This document shows positions 1-8,288 of a stretch of DNA of 50,174 nucleotides, in pieces. Where the stretch lies: positions 1-50,174 of the forward strand of contig JAUHXV010000021.1 in the NCBI GenBank assembly GCA_030426765.1. Direction: 5' to 3'. Both the position numbers and the translations under genes were made by a program. This stretch comes from Bacteroidia bacterium. Lineage in GTDB: Bacteria > Bacteroidota > Bacteroidia > Chitinophagales > Saprospiraceae. Position 1 is the stretch's first letter. Every line of letters begins with the position of its first letter. The notes beneath the pieces were generated by a model. It was not told the DNA's origin. It worked only from the letters and a program-made list of their open reading frames with translations, and did not search any database.

Positions 1-1
1 T

Positions 2-754
2 GGCACCGCTGTCATTGAAGGCGAAAGACCAAAGAAAGAAGCGATGTTTATCGATCTTATTCGGGAATTGGATAAAGTAGAGGAAGTGGAACGATTCAGA
101 ATTTCCTCCATCGAACCAAACCTTTGCACAGATGAGATCATTGACTTCGTGAGCCATTCCGATCGCTTCATGCCGCATTTTCACATGCCACTACAGTCCG
201 GTAATAATGAGATCCTGAAAAAAATGAAGCGCCGCTATCTTCGCGAATTGTATGCTGCACGCGTGCAACGCATCAAAGAAGTGATGCCGCATGCCTGCAT
301 CGGTGTCGATGTGATTACCGGTTTTCCGGGTGAGACGGAAGCGCACTTTGAGGATACGTATCAGTTTCTCATGGATTTGGATATTGATTATATCCATGCT
401 TTTACCTATTCCGAAAGAGAGAATACACCGGCCGCTTTAATGGAAGGTGTCGTTCCGGTCGGTGAGCGTCGAGCACGAAGCAAACGATTACGCCAGTTGT
501 CCATGAAAAAGAAACAGGCATTTTATACCCGACACCTTGGGCAGGTCAGAGAAGTCCTTTTTGAAAAAGGTCCGGATGAATATACCATCTCCGGGTATTC
601 GGATAATTACGTGCGTATAATCATGCCGTACGATGAAGCACTCATCAATTCATTAGCGCCAGTGGCGTTACAGGAAATCACGGGGGTGAGAGAAGATGTT
701 TTTGTCAAAGCAGCTTTATCCCGGTCATCTGTGATGGCAAGTGTGCAGCAATAA
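2..754 (+). CDS. mtaB: tRNA (t6A37)-C2 methylthiotransferase, MtaB type (5' truncated)
   Basis: This is the C-terminal part of a radical-SAM methylthiotransferase of the MiaB/RimO/MtaB family, which adds a methylthio group to t6A37 of ANN-decoding tRNAs. The frame is open from base 2, so the gene enters from outside the window and about 250 residues remain of the roughly 430-450 usual. Visible family signatures are HMPLQSGNNEILKKMKRRY (the radical-SAM core motif with the MtaB-type RRRY-like end), a DVITGFPGE segment, and a C-terminal part corresponding to the TRAM-like region. The N-terminal UPF0004 domain and the CxxxCxxC radical-SAM cysteines lie upstream and cannot be checked. The MtaB versus MiaB choice rests on the KRRY wording and lack of a longer C-terminus. 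The next gene is on the opposite strand. Confidence 0.85.
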   Translation, partial: GTAVIEGERPKKEAMFIDLIRELDKVEEVERFRISSIEPNLCTDEIIDFVSHSDRFMPHFHMPLQSGNNEILKKMKRRYLRELYAARVQRIKEVMPHACIGVDVITGFPGETEAHFEDTYQFLMDLDIDYIHAFTYSERENTPAALMEGVVPVGERRARSKRLRQLSMKKKQAFYTRHLGQVREVLFEKGPDEYTISGYSDNYVRIIMPYDEALINSLAPVALQEITGVREDVFVKAALSRSSVMASVQQ

Positions 755-783
755 GGTCTTTCAACCTAACCTAAATACACGAT

Positions 784-1473
784 CTACGATTCCGGGAAGT
801 TGAGTTTAAACCCAACACTGTGTACATTCTCAATGGAGATGGCATCATCTTCATTCAGGTATTTGCGGAGGCGGCTGATAAATACGTCCAGACTGCGACC
901 GTAGAAGTAGTCATCCTTTCCCCAGATATCCTCAAGGATATCCGATCGACGGATCACCTGGTTGGGCCGTGACGCCAGATAATAAAGTATATCTGCTTCT
1001 CTTTGTGTCAGGCCTTTCGACTCACCGTTACAGGCGAGATCGAGATTGGCGTAGTCAAACAAATATTTACCTATAGTGATGGATTCCTTCGGGGCTTCTT
1101 CTATGATCTTTCGACGACGAAGGAATACCTCAATTCGCATTTTTAACTCATCAAAACTGTATGGCTTGGTGACATAGTCATCACCTCCCAGCAGGAAGCC
1201 TTCCATCTTATCCTCCTCCATCGTCTTAGCGGTCAGGAAGATAATGGGTACATGTCGGCTCACACCGCGGATCTTGCGGCCCAGTTCAAAACCATCCATG
1301 TGGGGCAGCATCACGTCGAGCAAACAAAGATCAAATTCTCCTTTTTTAAAGGCGGTCCAAGCGTCTTTTCCATTCTGACAATGCACCACATCGTAGGATT
1401 CCATCTCAAGTTGATCTTTGGTGATAAAGCTCAGTGACTCATCATCCTCTACATACAGAATTCTTGCTTTCAT
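784..1473 (-). CDS. OmpR-family response regulator (RprY-like)
   Basis: A 229-residue DNA-binding response regulator that would receive phosphate from the histidine kinase encoded immediately upstream. The receiver domain (about 1-118) has the acidic pair D10/D11, phospho-acceptor D53 in LLDVMLPHMDG, T81 and K103 in VTKPYS. The winged-helix effector domain (about 130-229) ends in SLDVFISRLRKYL and VGFKLNF, typical of OmpR/PhoB proteins. The effector wording (WGKDDYFYGRSLDVF) resembles the Bacteroidota RprY group. Its ATG overlaps the kinase stop codon by 4 bp (ATGA), so the two genes are translationally coupled. The signal sensed is unknown. It is convergent with the mtaB fragment, ending 29 bp after it. 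Confidence 0.93.
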   Translation of the reverse strand: MKARILYVEDDESLSFITKDQLEMESYDVVHCQNGKDAWTAFKKGEFDLCLLDVMLPHMDGFELGRKIRGVSRHVPIIFLTAKTMEEDKMEGFLLGGDDYVTKPYSFDELKMRIEVFLRRRKIIEEAPKESITIGKYLFDYANLDLACNGESKGLTQREADILYYLASRPNQVIRRSDILEDIWGKDDYFYGRSLDVFISRLRKYLNEDDAISIENVHSVGFKLNFPES

Positions 1474-2744
1474 TTTGTTTTTATTGGTAATACAAACGTA
1501 AACGTACTTCCTTTTCCTAGTTCACTGGTGACGCTTATATCGCCGCCGTGCATCTCCACAATGGTTTTGACATAGTGCAGGCCCAGTCCGAAGCCTTTAA
1601 TATCGTGAACATTTCCTGAAGGTACACGATAGAACTTTTTAAATAAGTGTTTCTGATGCGCGGGTGCTATGCCCATCCCCTGATCTGTAATGCTGACATG
1701 AATAGATTTGTTCAGGTTCCGGGTAGCGATTTTAATTGGCGTCATCGGTGTGGAATACTTCACTGCATTGTCGATCAGATTGCTGATTACACTGGCCAGA
1801 TGCGAACGATCGCCCATGGTGACGATCTGTTCAGCCTGAAACTCCCGATGAAACGTATGCCCTTCAATTCCGGTTTCAGCACCTTTGGTTTCCAGCACCT
1901 CATCCAGCAGAGCATGAACATCGATCATTTCGCGCTTCAATTTAAATTCACCTGATTCAAGCCGGGCCACATTCAGAAGTTTTTCTACTTGCAAATTCAG
2001 GCGCTGATATTGTGTGCGGATTAACTCCGTGTACTGACGCAATCGATCATCTGATTGAATTCTTGGTTGTTTGGATAGGTAATCACTGCTCAGCTGAATC
2101 GACGTCAAGGGTGTCTTAAACTCATGTGTCATGTTGTTAATAAAATCCCGCTGCATTTCGGAATAGCGCCGCTGATTGAGGATAACCCAGATCGCGTAAG
2201 AGAAGAAGATAATCGTCATTGCGGCGAGCAGAGCGAGAAACCAGGTGAGGCTTGCATTGGTCCGCAGGTCGAGATGTCTTGAGGGAAAGCGAACCCCGAA
2301 GTAATAATTAAACTCGTCGTACTTGGGCAGTGCGCCTTCGGTTCGGGTGGGTTTGTCTGATTCGATGAGGTTGCAATGATTGCCATACACCATGTCATCA
2401 CTGGAACAATCGTAAATCGCATACTCAAAATCGGTGTAGTTGTCCAGCGACCCAAACTCTTTCAGTAAAAGATATTCAAGCACACTGGCATCAATGATGT
2501 CATTGAAGTTGACGATATAATAGTTAGGGGTCATCCGCTTGATGATCTCCTTCGACGGCAAGGTGGACTTGTTGAGCACGGCCATTTCAGTGGCCACGCG
2601 GAGCAAGGCAATCGTCGTCGTCTGGTCAAAGGCCTTGGACTCCTGGTTCCACTTCTGAATCAGCCAGTAGGATTGTGTCCCGATGATACTGAGGATGGAA
2701 ACGGCACCGAGTAAAATCACCCACCTGATGTTTGAGTTCCTCAT
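1470..2744 (-). CDS. Two-component sensor histidine kinase (RprX-like)
   Basis: A 424-residue membrane histidine kinase paired with the response regulator downstream. Starting at the ATG at 2744 (a TTG three codons earlier is also possible) there is TM1 at about 9-28, a periplasmic sensor region of about 135 residues, TM2 at about 166-189, then the HisKA H-box FINNMTHEFKTPLTSIQ with the phospho-accepting His at about 207. The HATPase domain follows with an N-box (SNLIDNAVKYS) and G-boxes (DQGMGIAP, GFGLGLHYVK). There is no HAMP or PAS domain between TM2 and the H-box. The short periplasmic domain matches no ligand-binding family I can name, so the stimulus is open. The gene is divergent from padR-pspC across a 185 bp gap. 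Confidence 0.92.
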   Translation of the reverse strand: MRNSNIRWVILLGAVSILSIIGTQSYWLIQKWNQESKAFDQTTTIALLRVATEMAVLNKSTLPSKEIIKRMTPNYYIVNFNDIIDASVLEYLLLKEFGSLDNYTDFEYAIYDCSSDDMVYGNHCNLIESDKPTRTEGALPKYDEFNYYFGVRFPSRHLDLRTNASLTWFLALLAAMTIIFFSYAIWVILNQRRYSEMQRDFINNMTHEFKTPLTSIQLSSDYLSKQPRIQSDDRLRQYTELIRTQYQRLNLQVEKLLNVARLESGEFKLKREMIDVHALLDEVLETKGAETGIEGHTFHREFQAEQIVTMGDRSHLASVISNLIDNAVKYSTPMTPIKIATRNLNKSIHVSITDQGMGIAPAHQKHLFKKFYRVPSGNVHDIKGFGLGLHYVKTIVEMHGGDISVTSELGKGSTFTFVLPIKTK

Positions 2745-2865
2745 AGAAGACAAAAATAATCTGTCCGACCCACCTGTCAGCGATTCCGGGTTGTAATGAT
2801 ATCCTAAAGTAAGCGGATGCGGCCCGTATTGGCAACTTTTGTCGACAAAATACCTTCTTTCGTCA

Positions 2866-2906
2866 AGTACTATGCCTAATTAGTGTACTTTGCTTTGCAT
2901 AGTACT
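2866..2906. promoter_or_regulatory. Inverted repeat AGTACTATGC / GCATAGTACT, candidate PadR operator
   Basis: Two perfect 10-bp arms (2866-2875 and 2897-2906) are separated by 21 bp and lie 24 bp before the padR start codon, with the promoter-like TACTTTG (2886-2892) between them. Each arm contains the palindrome AGTACT. PadR regulators commonly bind inverted repeats over their own promoter, so autoregulation of the padR-pspC operon is the natural inference. The site is also positioned to affect the divergent histidine kinase gene. Confidence 0.55.
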
Positions 2907-2929
2907 GAATTATTACCCATATTTGTGTC

Positions 2930-3262
2930 ATGAAAATCGACAACATGAAAGCGCAGATGAGAAAAGGTGTACTCGATATGTGCATTCTTTCCTTGTTATC
3001 GACAGAAGCTATGTATACGTCTGATATCATCGAAAGGCTCAAAAAGTCCAACCTGGTCATCGTGGAAGGTACGCTCTACCCTCTTCTGACGCGGCTCAAA
3101 AACGGGGATCTGCTGGAATACTACTGGATGGAATCCAATTCCGGACCCCCGCGCAAATATTTCAAGATTACCGAGAAGGGCCGTTCCTTTCTCGCCGACC
3201 TCAAAGACTCCTGGACGGAAATCAACGAGGCCGTTTCCCTAACCACACAAAAACAATCATAA
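2930..3262 (+). CDS. PadR-family transcriptional regulator
   Basis: A 110-residue winged-helix repressor of the small PadR type (one HTH domain plus a short C-terminal helix). Diagnostic stretches are RKGVLDMCILSLLS at the N-terminus, then EGTLYPLLTRLKNGDLL and GPPRKYFKITEKGR, the usual recognition-helix and wing segments of PadR. The ATG at 2930 is used; a second in-frame ATG lies five codons on. It is followed after 3 bp by a PspC-domain gene, the order seen in many Bacteroidota, where the regulator controls a membrane stress protein. An inverted repeat just upstream is a plausible operator. The inducer is unknown. Confidence 0.93.
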   Translation: MKIDNMKAQMRKGVLDMCILSLLSTEAMYTSDIIERLKKSNLVIVEGTLYPLLTRLKNGDLLEYYWMESNSGPPRKYFKITEKGRSFLADLKDSWTEINEAVSLTTQKQS

Positions 3263-3265
3263 CCA

Positions 3266-4036
3266 ATGAACAAAACGATCAATATTAATCTGGGTGGCTA
3301 TCCCTTCACTATCGATGAAGACGCGTATGTCACTGCCAGTCATTACCTGGATACACTGACCAATCACTTTTCCGGAAGTGAAGGTGAGGCAGAGATCATG
3401 CAGGATATCGAATCCCGCATGGGCGAACTCGTCAGCCGAAACAAAGGCTCGCGTGTCATCGTCAACAAAATCGATGTCCTGGAAGCTATCGCCGTTCTTG
3501 GAACACCTGAAGAACTGCAGGATATTGACTTTTCTCAGGCGGAGATTAAGCAGAAAAAAGCGAAAAGCAGTTCATTCCAACTGAAAACCGGTAAGCGCCT
3601 TTTCAGAGATCCGGACGACCAGATTGTCAGCGGGGTGTGTTCCGGTCTTGCCTCTTACTTTGGCATCCAGGATGCCGTTTGGATACGGATCGCCTTTGTC
3701 CTCCTGACCATGCTCGGCGGTGCCAGCGTCATGGTGTACATCGTTTTATGGGCTATCGTACCGGAAGCGAAAACCGTCTCAGACCGTCTTGAGATGATGG
3801 GTGAACCTACCAATGTCAACAATATCGCGAAGATGGTCAAAGAAGAACTGGAAGGACTCAGCGATAAAATCCAGGAGACGTTTAGTAAAAAGCAGAAAAA
3901 GCATCGCTTTGGACAGACGCCTCATTCGTCAGGTCACGACGATGATCAACCGCTGACTTCAGGATTTTCATGGGATGGTAAGTTGCCCCTGCGCAAGAAG
4001 GAGAAAGTCACCTATGATCATAAGGATTTCGTCTAA
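3266..4036 (+). CDS. PspC domain-containing membrane protein
   Basis: A 256-residue protein with an N-terminal acidic region (about 1-95; repeats of the type DIESRMGELVSRN and KIDVLEAIAVLGTPEEL, as in DUF1700/HAAS-like modules fused to PspC), then a PspC domain at about 110-170 (RLFRDPDDQIVSGVCSGLA followed by two hydrophobic helices, VWIRIAFVLLTMLGG and VMVYIVLWAIVPE). The C-terminal 80 residues are charged and probably cytoplasmic. PspC proteins sense or respond to membrane stress, but the role in Bacteroidota is poorly defined. It shares an operon with padR (3 bp gap) and is followed by a strong intrinsic terminator. Confidence 0.88.
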   Translation: MNKTININLGGYPFTIDEDAYVTASHYLDTLTNHFSGSEGEAEIMQDIESRMGELVSRNKGSRVIVNKIDVLEAIAVLGTPEELQDIDFSQAEIKQKKAKSSSFQLKTGKRLFRDPDDQIVSGVCSGLASYFGIQDAVWIRIAFVLLTMLGGASVMVYIVLWAIVPEAKTVSDRLEMMGEPTNVNNIAKMVKEELEGLSDKIQETFSKKQKKHRFGQTPHSSGHDDDQPLTSGFSWDGKLPLRKKEKVTYDHKDFV

Positions 4037-4070
4037 ACATTATATTTTTTAGCGTTTTATAGTAAGTACA

Positions 4071-4097
4071 CCTGCCGCACTGCCGGCAGGTTTTTTT
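4071..4097 (+). terminator. Intrinsic terminator after padR-pspC
   Basis: A perfect 7-bp stem CCTGCCG/CGGCAGG with a 6-nt loop (4071-4090) is followed directly by seven T (4091-4097). It closes the padR-pspC transcript 34 bp after the pspC stop codon. Confidence 0.9.
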
Positions 4098-4167
4098 ATT
4101 TCGGCCTCTCCTCCCTTCCTCAAGATAGGAATGCGGGTAGCGTAGCTGATTTTTTCCATATTCCGCT

Positions 4168-4175
4168 TACCTTTG
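4168..4175 (+). promoter_or_regulatory. Bacteroidota -7 promoter element for prfC
   Basis: TACCTTTG fits the TAnnTTTG -7 consensus of Bacteroidota promoters and lies 20 bp before the prfC ATG, giving a leader of roughly 15 nt. No convincing -33 TTTG is seen. Confidence 0.6.
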
Positions 4176-4195
4176 CACCCCTCAAAGAGAGCCTT

Positions 4196-5776
4196 ATGCC
4201 TGCGAAAGACGAGATACAAAAGCGGAAAACATTTGGTATCGTATCCCACCCGGATGCAGGGAAAACCACCCTGACGGAAAAGCTCCTATTATTTGGAGGT
4301 GCCATTCAGGAAGCCGGAGCCGTTAAATCCAATAAAATCAAAAAGCACGCGACTTCAGATTTTATGGAGATCGAAAAGCAAAGAGGTATTTCCGTGGCCA
4401 CCTCGGTGATGGCTTTTCCCTACCGGGATCACCTGATCAATATCCTGGACACACCGGGTCACAAAGACTTTGCCGAAGATACCTTTCGAACGCTTACAGC
4501 AGTAGACAGCGTCATCGTGGTCATCGACGTCGCGAAAGGGGTGGAAACGCAAACCGAGAAGCTCGTTGAAGTCTGCCGCATGCGCAAGACACCCATCATC
4601 GTATTTATCAATAAGCTCGACCGCGAAGGAAAAGATGCTGTCGAACTCCTCGATGAGATTGAAGAAAAATTAGGCCTGCACGTCACTCCGCTGAGCTGGC
4701 CGGTGGGAATGGGCAGACTCTTCAAAGGCGTCTACAATATTTATGAAAAAAAGCTGCTCCTCTACCGACCACACAGCAAACAGGCCGAAGAAGATGTCTT
4801 TGAGATTAAAGACGTACACGATCCCAAACTCGAACAGCACGTAGGCGATAATGCGGCTAAAGAACTGCGATCCGATCTCGATATTGTCACCGCTGTGTAT
4901 CCGGATTTTGATCGCAAAAAATATTTATCCGGAGATCTGTCACCAGTGTTTTTCGGAAGTGCTGTCAATAACTTTGGTGTTAAGGAATTGCTCGATTGCT
5001 TTATCGATATCGCGCCGGCTCCACTCGCCAGGGAAACAGAAGAACGGATCGTACAACCCCTCGAAGAAACGTTTAGCGGATTCGTTTTTAAGATACATGC
5101 CAACATCGATCCCCGACACAGAGATCGCATCGCTTTTCTCAGGATTTGTTCGGGAAAATTTGAACGAAACAAAAACTACTATCACGTACGACAGGAACGC
5201 CAGATGCGGTTTTCGAATCCAACCTCCTTCATGGCCTCGCGAAAAGATGTAATCGATGAAGCCTGGCCGGGTGATATTATTGGTCTTTACGACTCCGGCA
5301 ATTTCAATATCGGTGATGCCCTGTCAGAAGGTGAGACGCTCCATTTTAAAGGCATCCCCAGGTTCTCTCCGGAGATGTTCCGGCGCGTAATCAACAAAGA
5401 TCCGATGAAAACCAAGCAGCTCAACAAAGGGCTGGACCAACTGATGGACGAAGGTGTTGCGCAGATGTTTGTCAAAGAACTCAACGGAGATAAAATCATC
5501 GGTACCGTCGGGGCGCTGCAGTTTGATGTGATCAAATACCGACTCGAACACGAGTACGGAGCCAAATGTGATTACGAACCTCTCAGTATCTACAAAGCCT
5601 GCTGGATAGATGCCGACAGTGATCAGGCCATGAAGACTTTCGTAGAGCGGAAGAAAAAAGATATTGCCTACGACAAAGATGAGCGGTTGGTTTTCCTGGC
5701 AGACTCTGCCTGGGTGCTCAAGATGACACAGGAAAACTTCCCGGATATTCGGTTTCATTTTACTTCCGAATTCTGA
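4196..5776 (+). CDS. prfC: Peptide chain release factor 3
   Basis: RF3 is a GTPase that ejects RF1/RF2 from the ribosome after peptide release. The 526-residue length matches the family (about 529). G-motifs are intact: G1 [13 protein letters not shown] at about 17-29, G3 DTPGHKDF with the catalytic His, and G4 NKLDRE. Downstream stretches such as [32 protein letters not shown] and [20 protein letters not shown] are RF3-specific and separate it from EF-G. The start is the ATG at 4196, just after a -7 element. It is monocistronic: a terminator precedes it and a hairpin follows. Confidence 0.97.
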   Translation: MPAKDEIQKRKTFGIVSHPDAGKTTLTEKLLLFGGAIQEAGAVKSNKIKKHATSDFMEIEKQRGISVATSVMAFPYRDHLINILDTPGHKDFAEDTFRTLTAVDSVIVVIDVAKGVETQTEKLVEVCRMRKTPIIVFINKLDREGKDAVELLDEIEEKLGLHVTPLSWPVGMGRLFKGVYNIYEKKLLLYRPHSKQAEEDVFEIKDVHDPKLEQHVGDNAAKELRSDLDIVTAVYPDFDRKKYLSGDLSPVFFGSAVNNFGVKELLDCFIDIAPAPLARETEERIVQPLEETFSGFVFKIHANIDPRHRDRIAFLRICSGKFERNKNYYHVRQERQMRFSNPTSFMASRKDVIDEAWPGDIIGLYDSGNFNIGDALSEGETLHFKGIPRFSPEMFRRVINKDPMKTKQLNKGLDQLMDEGVAQMFVKELNGDKIIGTVGALQFDVIKYRLEHEYGAKCDYEPLSIYKACWIDADSDQAMKTFVERKKKDIAYDKDERLVFLADSAWVLKMTQENFPDIRFHFTSEF

Positions 5777-5778
5777 CA

Positions 5779-5816
5779 TGTAAACCAAGGCTTTTCAAAA
5801 GGCCTATTCGTTTACA
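5779..5816 (+). terminator. Hairpin after prfC, probable terminator
   Basis: Arms TGTAAAC (5779-5785) and GTTTACA (5810-5816) enclose a second imperfect GGCTTTT/AAAAGGCC stem. The sequence after it is T-rich but has no clean T tract, so termination is likely rather than certain. Confidence 0.45.
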
Positions 5817-5821
5817 ATCTT

Positions 5822-5829
5822 TATATTTG
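5822..5829 (+). promoter_or_regulatory. -7 promoter element for the M48 protease gene
   Basis: TATATTTG matches TAnnTTTG and sits 72 bp upstream of the protease start codon, immediately after the prfC hairpin. Confidence 0.45.
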
Positions 5830-5900
5830 ATGAGTGCGATAAGGCAGAAAATCAGGGTATTTTCGGCAGCATTCACATCAGCTACTTAAAGTAACTCATC

Positions 5901-6740
5901 ATGTCATTCAGCAGAAGAAATCAGCAAACAGGTCAGCAACAGATCTTCGGACGTTATAAAATGCCTCGTAAACGAAATGTGCGAGGCGGGCTCCTGGTGG
6001 CAATTCTTCTCGCGACCCTTGCCGTTTGTAAATACTACTCCAATTCACAGTTTAACGAGGTCACAGGAGAAACACAACATGTCTCCATCAGCCCTGAGCA
6101 GGAAATCGCACTCGGGCTCCATAGTCTTCCTTCCATGGTTGAACAGTATGGCGGTCTTCATCCTGATCCGGAGGCACAGCAGTTTGTCAAAGCGATCGGA
6201 AACCGAATTGTGCAAAACAGCGATGCGCTGCAAACCCCTTATCAATATGATTTTCACTTGCTGAATGACCCGAATGTTGTCAATGCATTCGCCCTGCCCG
6301 GGGGCCAGGTTTTTATTACACTGGCCTTATTCAACAAACTGGAAACGGAGGATCAGCTGGCCGGCATTTTCGGCCATGAAGTGGGTCATGTGGTCGCGCG
6401 CCATGGCGCCGAACGAATCGCCAAACAAGAGTTGACCCAAGGTCTGACCGGAGCAGCGGTTATTGCTTCAGGAGACTATAACACCGCCCAGGCCGCTCAG
6501 ATGATTGCCAACGTAGTGAATATGTCGTATGGAAGAGATCAGGAACTTCAGTCCGATGAACTTGGCGTCCGATTTATGATTCAATCGGGCTACGATCCGG
6601 AAGCGCTGGTGGGTGTGATGAAAATTCTTGAAGAGGCCAGCGGTGGCCAGCGACAACCCGAGTTTCTCAGTACACATCCAAGTCCGGACAACCGCGTCCA
6701 GCGGATTCGGGAGGCTATTGAGCGTTATAAAGGTCAGTAA
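5901..6740 (+). CDS. M48-family zinc metalloprotease (membrane-anchored)
   Basis: A 279-residue peptidase of the M48C/BepA-LoiP type, envelope proteases that degrade or mature misfolded outer-membrane proteins. A short basic N-terminus precedes one hydrophobic segment (about 29-46), so the catalytic domain should face the periplasm. The zinc site is complete: HEVGH at 159-163 inside GIFGHEVGHVVARHGAERI, and the third ligand Glu at about 220 in ELQSDELG. The C-terminal ...STHPSPDNRVQRI is the usual M48C end (substrate-access His). Cys43 near the hydrophobic segment does not sit in a good lipobox, so a TM anchor is more likely than a lipoprotein. No TPR domain is present, unlike BepA. Confidence 0.93.
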   Translation: MSFSRRNQQTGQQQIFGRYKMPRKRNVRGGLLVAILLATLAVCKYYSNSQFNEVTGETQHVSISPEQEIALGLHSLPSMVEQYGGLHPDPEAQQFVKAIGNRIVQNSDALQTPYQYDFHLLNDPNVVNAFALPGGQVFITLALFNKLETEDQLAGIFGHEVGHVVARHGAERIAKQELTQGLTGAAVIASGDYNTAQAAQMIANVVNMSYGRDQELQSDELGVRFMIQSGYDPEALVGVMKILEEASGGQRQPEFLSTHPSPDNRVQRIREAIERYKGQ

Positions 6741-6746
6741 AACAGG

Positions 6747-7163
6747 CTATCGGCCCGGATACTCCGCGTAGTTTCTGGGTGTTTCGAAGAGCTTTATCCC
6801 AAGATCCAGCTCTTTGGGAATATGGACGCGCAGTATTTCATAAATGGTATAGCAGATATTCTCGACAGTAGGCACCAGATCTTTGAATTCCGGACAGTCG
6901 ACATTCAGATTCTTATGGTCATACCGATCCTCAACTTCGCTCTTAATGATGTCCTTTAATTCCTTCAGGTTGATCAGGATGCCTGTGTCCTTTGGCACAT
7001 GACCCGTCACACGCACTTCCACGACGTAATTGTGTCCGTGGAAATTGGGATTTGCACATTTTCCAAAAACCTCCAGATTCTTTTCATCGGACCAGGTCGG
7101 AATGGCGAGACGGTGGGCGGCATTAAAGTGGCCGAGTCTGAACAGGGAAAGCGGGTGTTCCAT
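6747..7163 (-). CDS. queD: 6-pyruvoyl-tetrahydropterin synthase / 6-carboxytetrahydropterin synthase (QueD) family
   Basis: A 138-residue T-fold enzyme acting on dihydroneopterin triphosphate; bacterial members usually make 6-carboxytetrahydropterin for queuosine. Zinc-binding His are at 12 or 17 (GHFNAAHRL), 42 and 44 (FHGHNY), and the candidate catalytic Cys is C36 in GKCANPN. The Cys-to-HGH spacing is five residues, as in animal PTPS, not three as in E. coli QueD, so the exact product is uncertain. The ATG at 7163 is chosen; the TTG at 7184 lies inside the TACCTTTG promoter element and cannot be the start. No other queuosine gene is nearby. It is convergent with the protease gene (6 bp apart). 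Confidence 0.85.
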   Translation of the reverse strand: MEHPLSLFRLGHFNAAHRLAIPTWSDEKNLEVFGKCANPNFHGHNYVVEVRVTGHVPKDTGILINLKELKDIIKSEVEDRYDHKNLNVDCPEFKDLVPTVENICYTIYEILRVHIPKELDLGIKLFETPRNYAEYPGR

Positions 7164-7181
7164 ATATAACGGTTTGAGAGG

Positions 7182-7189
7182 CAAAGGTA
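7182..7189 (-). promoter_or_regulatory. -7 promoter element for queD
   Basis: Reads TACCTTTG on the minus strand, with TTTTG and TTG motifs 15-21 bp further upstream (7204-7213) as a possible -33 element. It lies 19 bp before the ATG. Confidence 0.6.
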
Positions 7190-7298
7190 CAAACGAAAAA
7201 CCGGCAAAATCAATGACTTTATTTCATTTTATCCAAGGCTATATGCTGCTGGTAAGGAGGAAAAAATAAAGGAGTATGGCCTTTCAGAGGTTGCCGGT

Positions 7299-7324
7299 AA
7301 AAAAAATGCCCTCCTGGGAGGGCA
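7299..7324 (-). terminator. Intrinsic terminator of the 7.4-8.0 kb T9SS gene
   Basis: A perfect stem TGCCCTC/GAGGGCA with a CTGG loop (7307-7324) is followed, on the minus strand, by an uninterrupted T tract (A-run ending at 7306). It lies 34 bp after the stop of the leftward gene. Confidence 0.88.
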
Positions 7325-7357
7325 CTTATATTTTTCTATGAGTTAACCGTATTCGTA

Positions 7358-8041
7358 TTACCGCTTGCTCAGTCTAACCGTCTTCATGGTTGCTCCTGTG
7401 TTGGAGATGAGTCTTACCAGGTACATACCGTTCATCAGATCACTTACCGGATACTGCTTATTTGGAGCGGCATTATACGTTTTTACTTTATTTCCGACGA
7501 TATTAAACAGCTCAACATATTTGAGGTTAGGTAATTCGCTCACCTGGAAGTAGTTGCTTGTCGGGTTTGGGTAAATAGTCAGATTTACCTCTGACAGGTC
7601 TTTGCTGGAAGAGGTAACGCCAATTTCGAAGGTACCGGTGATCGGTGCGAGGACATTACCATCTTTATCCAGAACATTTAGCTCATAATCGGCCGTCCCA
7701 ACGCTGTCCCTTGGATTCATATGTACCTGTAAATCAAAGGATTCATTTGGTCCCAGGACATTGGGTTTATTCGCCGGACAATTGGTAAACGTAAAGTCGT
7801 AACAAAGATTTTTGTCACAAATCCATGTCAGCCAGTTAGCCGGACTATTACTCATGCGGAAATTCCAGTAAAGGCTATCTGTTTCGGTGCCTGTATTGGT
7901 CACCAGAATGTGATAGGTGATATCCGTTTCGGAAGGCTCACCGGTCAGTACAAAGGTGGACGGATCCACAGATACCGACTGGGCGGTCAAAAAGACCGGT
8001 AAAACGAACAGGGTCAGTAAGAAAGGTAGAAATCTTTTCAT
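7358..8041 (-). CDS. T9SS type A sorting domain-containing secreted protein
   Basis: A 227-residue exported protein of unknown function. From the ATG at 8041 there is a clear signal peptide (MKRFLPFLLTLFVLPVFLTAQ), then a beta-sandwich-like region (about 20-135; phrases such as TDITYHILVTNTGTETDSLYW suggest an Ig-like/DUF-type fold), and a C-terminal T9SS domain with the marker YPNPTSNYF near 160 and ...GMYLVRLISNTG...KTVRLSKR at the end. Such proteins are exported through the outer membrane and anchored or released. An extended TTG start four codons upstream would spoil the signal peptide. It is divergent from a second T9SS gene across a 247 bp gap. Confidence 0.88.
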   Translation of the reverse strand: MKRFLPFLLTLFVLPVFLTAQSVSVDPSTFVLTGEPSETDITYHILVTNTGTETDSLYWNFRMSNSPANWLTWICDKNLCYDFTFTNCPANKPNVLGPNESFDLQVHMNPRDSVGTADYELNVLDKDGNVLAPITGTFEIGVTSSSKDLSEVNLTIYPNPTSNYFQVSELPNLKYVELFNIVGNKVKTYNAAPNKQYPVSDLMNGMYLVRLISNTGATMKTVRLSKR

Positions 8042-8229
8042 AATCGTACACAATATATTACTTAATTTTCTATTGTCAGGCAGATTAGTAAAACATTAAC
8101 TTTTGGCGGCCAGTACAAAAGTCTGACTTTTTGTCAATCCGGCAAATAATTAACTATATAATGTAAGACATTTCGGTTAAATAATTGGCTTATTTGCGTC
8201 TATTCGGTCTTTTTCAGATCAATTTTCAT

Positions 8230-8237
8230 TATTTTTG
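8230..8237 (+). promoter_or_regulatory. -7 promoter element for the 8.3 kb Omp28/T9SS gene
   Basis: TATTTTTG fits TAnnTTTG and lies 52 bp upstream of the start codon in the divergent promoter region. Confidence 0.45.
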
Positions 8238-8288
8238 GTGCTTCCAATTTTTTAACATTCATAATCACTTTCAACTTAATCTTAATAC

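Noticed and set aside
5324..5788. 154-residue minus-strand frame inside prfC
   Set aside because: Fully antisense to conserved RF3 domains with no promoter or family signature.
7164..7184. TTG at 7184 as queD start
   Set aside because: The TTG is part of the TACCTTTG promoter element; ATG 7163 gives the normal N-terminus.
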